A stretch of DNA of 64,000 bases from Lunularia cruciata (taxonomy: Eukaryota; Streptophyta; Marchantiopsida; Lunulariales; Lunulariaceae): contig OX419756.1 of the NCBI GenBank assembly GCA_948567375.1, positions 3,787,001 to 3,851,000 of the forward strand, in the 5' to 3' direction. Positions 57,970-64,000 of this stretch are shown in pieces (position 1 is the stretch's first letter; each line of letters begins with the position of its first letter). A model generated the notes under the pieces. It was not told the DNA's origin. It was given only the letters and a program-made list of their open reading frames with translations, and ran no database searches. The translations under genes and the position numbers were made by a program.

Positions 57970-59810
57970 CAAACTTTAAGACAACGAAGTACGCTCTGGT
58001 CTAGGTGATAACAGTTTGTGACACTTCCACACGGGAGCAGATCGATATCCCTGGTTTGGCGCACTGATGTACGAGGCACATCACACGACAACTGGTCACC
58101 TTAGAGGGCTTCGAGTTGTCACTGCTCTCGACAACAATGGGGAAGTTCGAGACCTTCTTCTAAGGTGTACTTCATAGCTTAAGCGTTGCATTTTGCAGTG
58201 GGACAAGATATACAGCTACACCATAAAAAGATCGCAGCAATTGTGATATGTGAAGGGTGGTGTTGGAAAGTTTCTAAGAGGCATCCAGGGGTTTGAAACC
58301 GTAGCTTAAAATTTCTCTAGATCGAGTCTCCATATAAGCTAGTGTGGGCCATGGTTGAATATGGCTTGACCTCGAACCCCCTCTATCGTGGGGACCAGGT
58401 TCGTACATTGACCAAATACTAGGTAAATTAATAAGTACTGTGAGATGGATAAAATTGACTCAAGAATTAGTTTCTGCTTCCAGATGTGAAACTAGAACAG
58501 GAGAGAGCGAGAATACGATCTCATAACCTGCATTTATAATGATAAAGCACTGAGCAATATCCCCCTATGCACCGTGCAGTACAACAATGCTGCTCGTAGT
58601 TGCACAGGTGATGCCGTAAAGAGAATGATCTGTTGCTGACTTCAGAATGACGAGTATGACGAGTAATGCGACGACGTCAGATTCTAGAGTGGGGTATACT
58701 GGAAGTCAAAAGCAGACACTCTAAAGGTTGTTCAGATGACTTTGGACCACTATGATCACGTGAAGCATGTTCAAAGTATGCTGATGAAACGTTAGGAATG
58801 AGATGTATCGGCACGAGCATGCGCACAACTGCAAAGTCCAACGACAAGCTAGCAGTGCCCTCTGCTTCAGAGCTGCCAAGCTCTGAAGAACCAGATTTGC
58901 TCGTAGGTAAGGCATGCACTCTTGGGTCAGGATCCAAGTTCATGAGTTCTTCCTTCGGATATCAGATCAAGTAACTTTCGAATATAACGTCGAGGATTTG
59001 TTGTGTAATCTACTCATGAGCAGTTGGGGCCCAGGTTGGACAAAGAGCAAAACCCACCGAGACTGCATCCGGTACTACTGGGATTCTAATGAACCTCAAT
59101 CAAAGCGTGAAGAATGTCTCATCAAACATCCATTGAGGGAGAGAGCCGTTGGAGCAATGGATTGCCAAAGAGTTTAAATTTGATCATCGGAGTATCACTC
59201 ACATAGGAATAAATATATCCCAAGTCCAAGCAGGGGAAATGGCAATTTGTACAAGAGTTTGCATTTCTCAAGTAAGTGTACATTGAGTTAACTAGCAATG
59301 GCTAAGGCATTCGTAGGAGCTGAAGTTTGGGCTAGCTAAATCGTGACTCAAGCTGGATCGACAACAGATGACGATCTAGACTAGGGGGTAAACACACATA
59401 TACAAGACTGCATATGTTTCCTAAGCATGAGTCATGCCTGAAAAGAAGAAGGAAAAGAAAAGGGAAGTCCTCAAGCTGCAGACACAGAATGCTGCGCACA
59501 CAAAAAGCATGGTCTGATCCCCAAAGTGATATTCTAAACTAGAAGGGTTTGGTTGTCTTTCAATTTCAACATTTGTAGACTACAAAGGGGCTGCTCTCGT
59601 AAGTGTACTGTACAGATATGCTTGACCTAGAGCACCTCCCACGAGCATGCATGCCATTAGCTAGCCACTGTACGTGATATAGTGTGCCACCCTTATGGCT
59701 GAGCGTATATGATTTCTAGTCATGCTGTAATATACAGAAGAGAAAAGATTCTCGACTTCTAAATTCTACTCGACATTCTTACTGAGAGACTCATGAATCT
59801 ATCACAAAAC
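57970..59810. other. Intergenic region 3' of the MS1-like gene
   Basis: No supported gene. A plus-strand stretch at about 58020-58177 (YPWFGALMYEAHHTTTGH to a stop) and a minus ORF at 58677-58943 look protein-like but are unassigned. Confidence 0.35.
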
Positions 59811-59820
59811 GCTGGATGCT

Positions 59821-62749
59821 CTAGAGCATGGCATGAAACAGGTTGACACCACACCGATGACACAGAAACCTTAGGGGCACGGCATCAAGATCAGAAATGC
59901 CTCCGCAGCGTGTGTGTTGCCAAACTTCGCAGACATCGCAAGCGATCATTCTCTCCCCGTCATCATCCTTGGTCCCACATGGGCAGTCGACGATCCAGGT
60001 ATCGTTTCCTCCTTCGTACCGCCAGTCGCTACGCATGTCGATGCCACTTCCATCGACGACCACGGTTGTACCCGACTCAATAGTTCCGAACAGAAGGTCT
60101 TCGTCATCCCCATCCAGTTGGGGGAGGGACTCCACAACGAAGTGCTTCATGATGTGATATGTCTCTCGGAAAGCACGCTGAGCTTCGGCTTTCAGATCAC
60201 CAATTGTTGCATGAGGAGGCAAAACGACGAGTTCCGACGGTGGACTCGGTCGGTTCCTCATTGGGACGTCATCCTTCAAAACGACTGTACACATGACTCT
60301 CAGATTTTCGTCGTCGTCCATATCCCATTCATTATTGGAACATTTCCGGGTGATCTCCCCACGGTAGTCTTTGATAAATTGCTTTGTGTCTAGGATTATT
60401 CTTGACGCAGTAGGAATGGCGGTGAGGACACTTTTGATGCCTCTCCTTGCAGGTTTATAGCTTTCCAGGACATGCTTGTAGATGTATACAATGTCCCGGA
60501 GGACCTCGGCACGACCCACCTCACATACTGGTTCTGGTTGGCCCCTTTCTCGGGAATTCGCATTAGCAGCAGAGCCGTTGACATCCTCCAAGCTGTACTC
60601 TAGCACTTTAGTGATAGGATTTACAGCTCTACGTACAACGTGACCACCAACAACTCGGTTTCCAAGAGACTTGAGAACGAAGTCCAGGAGACCCGTGTCA
60701 CCAATGTACACCCGGGCTGCATCTCGCACATCCTGCCTCGGCATCCATTTCTTCTCGCAGCCTTTTAAAGATTCGACAATTACTTGAGTGGCGAGGTCCA
60801 AGCGCTTGACAGACCATCGACAGGGCATATCTACAGCCGGGTTGTTGTTGCCGATGTTGCCGCCACATGTGTTTTTCTTCTCGAAGTCCTTGGAACTTTT
60901 CGAAAATGTTTTTGAAGCTGGGTGCAGCGGCAATCTTGCCTTCAGCTCCATCATAAACCGGATCAAATCACCCACGGTTTGAAGGGCCTGACCACTTATC
61001 CGCTGGTACATGGCCACGATCGCCAGCACATCCTGATCGACCCCTTCAAAATGCTGAGCCATAATGTTCAATGGCATCCCTCGGATCGCCTCGATCGCTT
61101 TAAAATACATTTGTTGGCTGATTCCAAAACTGCCATGACCGAACTTATATCCCCACCTTCCATACCAGCACTCTCCGTAAGCAACCGCATGTAGAAGCCT
61201 GAACTCAAGTGTTCTCTTCTTTGCCACGTCCTCGACGCTCACCTTCCTGCACAAAACATAGACGATCAGGAATATAAGTATTTGTCGATGACTGGATTCA
61301 GTTCTCAGCAGATACAGTATCGGTCCAAGTTCTATTGTTAGATTTTCTATGCACAAACTAGTCCTTGAATTGGCAATCCCCGACCCACGACCCAACTGTC
61401 AAAGTTGGATGAGCCCATCGAGTCTCCCCGCATCAAACTTGTGTGATTGTGGGTCGACAGCCAACGGTCTCGACAAGACCGGATGAACGGGCTCACGTCA
61501 TGTCTTTTCTGCTGCATGCGTTTCAGCTCAGATTCAGAAAGCGGCTACCAAAACCCTGTCTGTGCTGGGTGCTCTGGCAACCCTTGTTTAACTCTCGGGT
61601 TTAACCCGTGGTAATGTCCGCGGTCTTCTGAGAATGTACATAAAAGTCGTTGAAAAATGTGATGTTGAATTCATGCGAGCACGTAGAGTGTCGTACTAAC
61701 TTTTTTGACTAGCTTTAGCCCAGCAACCCCTGATTAAGAGTTTGGAACTTTCGTATCTATGGTTGATATGATATTAGGTTAGTTGATAACAATTGGGCTC
61801 GAGTTGACATTGAGTGTCAACAGTATGCATACCTAGCTCTTAACATCGAACAGATACGATCCCAGAGATCCATGATTTCTCTGCCGGAGGCAAATTTAGA
61901 GCCCTTCTCTCTTCCGTTTATGCGCAGCAAATGCCCGAACCCGTTGGAGTGAAGCACTCCGTGAAGAAGGTGGCTCTGCAAATCCAAAATGCTTCCTATC
62001 ACTGCCTCCTCACCGCATGTTGGGCAGCTGAAAAGTGAGAGCGGGACAGGATCACTACATTGTGGGCAGATTTTCCCTCCCGCAACACCAGCTGCAACCA
62101 ATCCGAGAGGGCGATCCTCAAGTTCAGGGGCTGGTATGATTAAATGCCAACGTTTGTTGGACACCGGATGATGACTCCATCCTGCAAAACCGGTGACGTT
62201 TAGATTGAGTGCAAATTCATATAAAAGAAAAAGCTGGATATCTGAATAATTAGTGAGTCCACTAGCGTTGCTCGCTTGAATTACATCTAAGAGTCCACAT
62301 CTTTCTTAGGAGGCATGCGGAATCTTTCTGAGTTCCACGGTTGATGACTAAGGAACTCCGACTCCACTTGGTTGAACCTGGCGTTAACACTTATAATAAG
62401 GAGAAACAGGAAGCAGGTACTTAAAACTCGGTGAAGGAGCATGCATCTCACCAATACACCGGCAGTGGTCGCAATGGGGATGCAACGAGTGCATGGAAGC
62501 CTCTTCGATGATAAGTAAGGAACAGCGGTCTCCATGAGAATCGGACTCCTCTAAAGTGACTGACCATGCAGGCATACCCTCAATATGGTACAGCTCTTGC
62601 TCTGCACACTCCTCCAGGAAAACCTTGATATTATCTCGAAATGGCCCATCGAAATCTCCCGGACATCCAGGATCACCAAATGTATGAATTCCAAACAACC
62701 TCTCACCACGTCTTCGTTTGCGACTACGATCAACGGCCGTAGGAAACAT
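59821..62749 (-). CDS. MS1: MS1/MMD1-like PHD-finger protein
   Basis: Intact three-exon gene: 62749-62452, 62181-61833, 61246-59821, all with GT..AG borders and matching phase, giving about 690 residues (Arabidopsis MS1 is about 670). The N-terminal part has RKRRRGERLFGIHTFGDPG and FRDNIKVFLEEC. Exon 2 holds a CPQC...CPTC pair and LHGVLHSNGFGHLLRINGRE, the family hallmark. Exon 3 continues RKVSVEDVAKKRTLEFRLLH and HAVAYGECWYGRWGYKFGHG, and ends with a C4HC3 PHD finger (CPCG...CDVCEVWQHTRC...CHRC), about residues 637-683. The start is the first in-frame ATG; upstream reading runs into TAG near 62885. Relatives are nuclear regulators of tapetum and pollen-wall development or male meiosis in flowering plants. 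In a non-seed plant a reproductive or spore-wall role is inferred. The 524-codon open frame reaching 61395 includes intron readthrough. Confidence 0.94.
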
Positions 62750-64000
62750 TGTGGCAAAGGAGTCCGATTGAGGTTCGGCTCTAGTCCTCGTATTGCTTGG
62801 GTCCAATGACGGTTGCTGCTCTACTGCAAAAGCAGAAGGTCTGACCTTAATAGATTCTTCTTCTTCTCGCAACCGAGGGACCTACTAGAGCTCTTAACTG
62901 CTAAAGCATTTGAAAGCCTGTAGCACACGGGTGGAGATACATGCACAGAATTGCTCTCAGCAATTAAGAAAGCTCAACAATCGCAACTGTTGTGTACATA
63001 AACAAAATTCCAGCTCGCTTCTTCTTACTCCGATTGAGGCCAGTGAAAGCAGAAGTCACTACTACTATTCCCCACCTCTAAGCGCCGCCACTTTACTACG
63101 TATACAATCGATGCATACGGTTGTACAGTTTCTACGGACTGTAGAACTCGCGAGAAACAAACAGCGCTCCTTCCGTCCCGTTCACCACGGACAAACGAAC
63201 ATCATCTATCCACTCTCCCCTCTCCTATCGCTCTCTTCCTTCCTTCCTTCCAATGTCTGCGGACCTCGAACTTGCGAGAAAAGGGCTTACGAAGCCGACC
63301 AGCTGTCTACTAAATACTGCTTCTGAGCGGATCCCACCCCGACCGGACGACCCACCACAACTACAAGCCTTCTTCCTTCCTATCACGATGAACCTGTCAC
63401 ACTAATCACTTAACTCCGACTTCAGGGAGAGAGAGAACAGCTTAAGCCGGCGATTAGGAGTTGCGAAATACCGAAAAGCATGGAGAGGGGAGAGCTATAG
63501 CAGCACCGAAGAAGGGAAGAGTACCGTAGACGGAGACCGACCAGAGCCGACCCGAGCCAGGTACTAACCAACGGAGAGCGCGGGGGAATTGGGCGCGATT
63601 TTGCGAATCATATGAGACTAGAACCAGCTTTCCGTTTTCTTCAACGAGGTTAAAAAACCGGTAATCCTTCCCCGTGAGGTTGAGTGGTATTACGAGTTTT
63701 TAACTCGCCGAGTTCGTGTCTTAACGTTACTTAGTGTAACTTGAGGGAGCACGTGAGACGGGTAGGATCGACGGCCGGGAATGTGCGAAGGCTAAAGATC
63801 CTTCAAACGGAAAGTGAACGGAGTTTTCAGTGTGCAAGTCGATCGGTTACCTCTTGGTACCGGTCAGGCCACTTGTCCTTCGCGCAGCATCCAAATTCGA
63901 GAATTGCTTTTTGCCGGTGACACATCGGCACGTCTATCAAGTGGTGAGAGTAACATGCTCACGGTAACAACAGAGCGGATTTTCAAGGGCGGGATAACAA
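62750..64000. other. 5' flank of the MS1-like gene
   Basis: Likely 5' UTR and promoter on the minus strand. The plus ORF 62910-63326 is C/T-rich low-complexity sequence without features. No other gene is seen to the window end. Confidence 0.45.

Noticed and set aside
61247-61395. N-terminal extension of the 524-codon minus ORF
   Set aside because: The spliced family reading enters at 61246 (RKVSVEDV) after a TGCAG acceptor. Upstream codons are intron.
62750-62872. Longer N-terminus of the MS1-like protein
   Set aside because: It would need a TTG start. The first in-frame ATG at 62749 lies just before the conserved RKRRRGERL.
1-64000. CRISPR arrays, bacterial operons, viral gene clusters
   Set aside because: No regular spacer-repeat arrays. 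Genes have introns and plant-type families throughout.

Overview
Eukaryotic plant nuclear DNA. Genes have spliceosomal introns with GT..AG borders, the retroelements are of plant type, telomere-like motifs are TTTAGGG, and there are plant immune-receptor and receptor-kinase remnants plus a plant-specific MS1-type PHD gene. The receptor remnant joins an alpha/beta-hydrolase domain to NB-ARC and LRRs, a class described from liverworts and other non-seed plants. A bryophyte-grade plant is therefore my best guess, not a proven assignment.

Layout. 1-5.6 kb: degenerate retroelement-like coding sequence and three solo LTRs of one family. 5.6-8.1 kb: unassigned plus-strand exon-like blocks, possibly a broken gene. 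9.0-14.9 kb: a complete, about 19-exon MBOAT O-acyltransferase gene of the GUP1/HHAT type (+). 15.5-15.8 kb: two diverged 152-bp repeats. 15.8-24 kb: AT-rich desert with a decayed LINE (-), itself split by a solo LTR, and a Ty3-type reverse transcriptase scrap (+).

25-34.4 kb: a large minus-strand hydrolase-NB-ARC-LRR locus. The 5' exons at 34.37-31.7 kb can be spliced, but they carry a 1-nt frameshift, an in-frame stop beside a telomere-like repeat, and a 76-bp fold-back. The LRR arrays at 31.6-29.8 kb and 26.2-25.0 kb are frameshifted, duplicated, and invaded by a nested LTR pair and a long AT microsatellite. 36.7-37.3 kb: an LRR receptor-kinase remnant (+), abutted by a Ty1/copia element at 37.3-42.7 kb that still has both LTRs, primer-binding site and polypurine tract. 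43-59 kb: mostly unassigned or AT-rich sequence with an LRR scrap at 47 kb, an LTR-like piece at 53.3 kb, and a 143-codon ORF at 57.5 kb. 59.8-62.7 kb: an intact three-exon MS1/MMD1-like PHD-finger gene (-).

Only two genes look intact: MBOAT and the MS1-like gene. The rest records transposon nesting and the decay of an immune-receptor locus. The most unusual signal is a set of short near-perfect palindromes (31.3, 31.7, 32.1 and 36.3 kb), some apparently newly formed, which look like template-switch scars.
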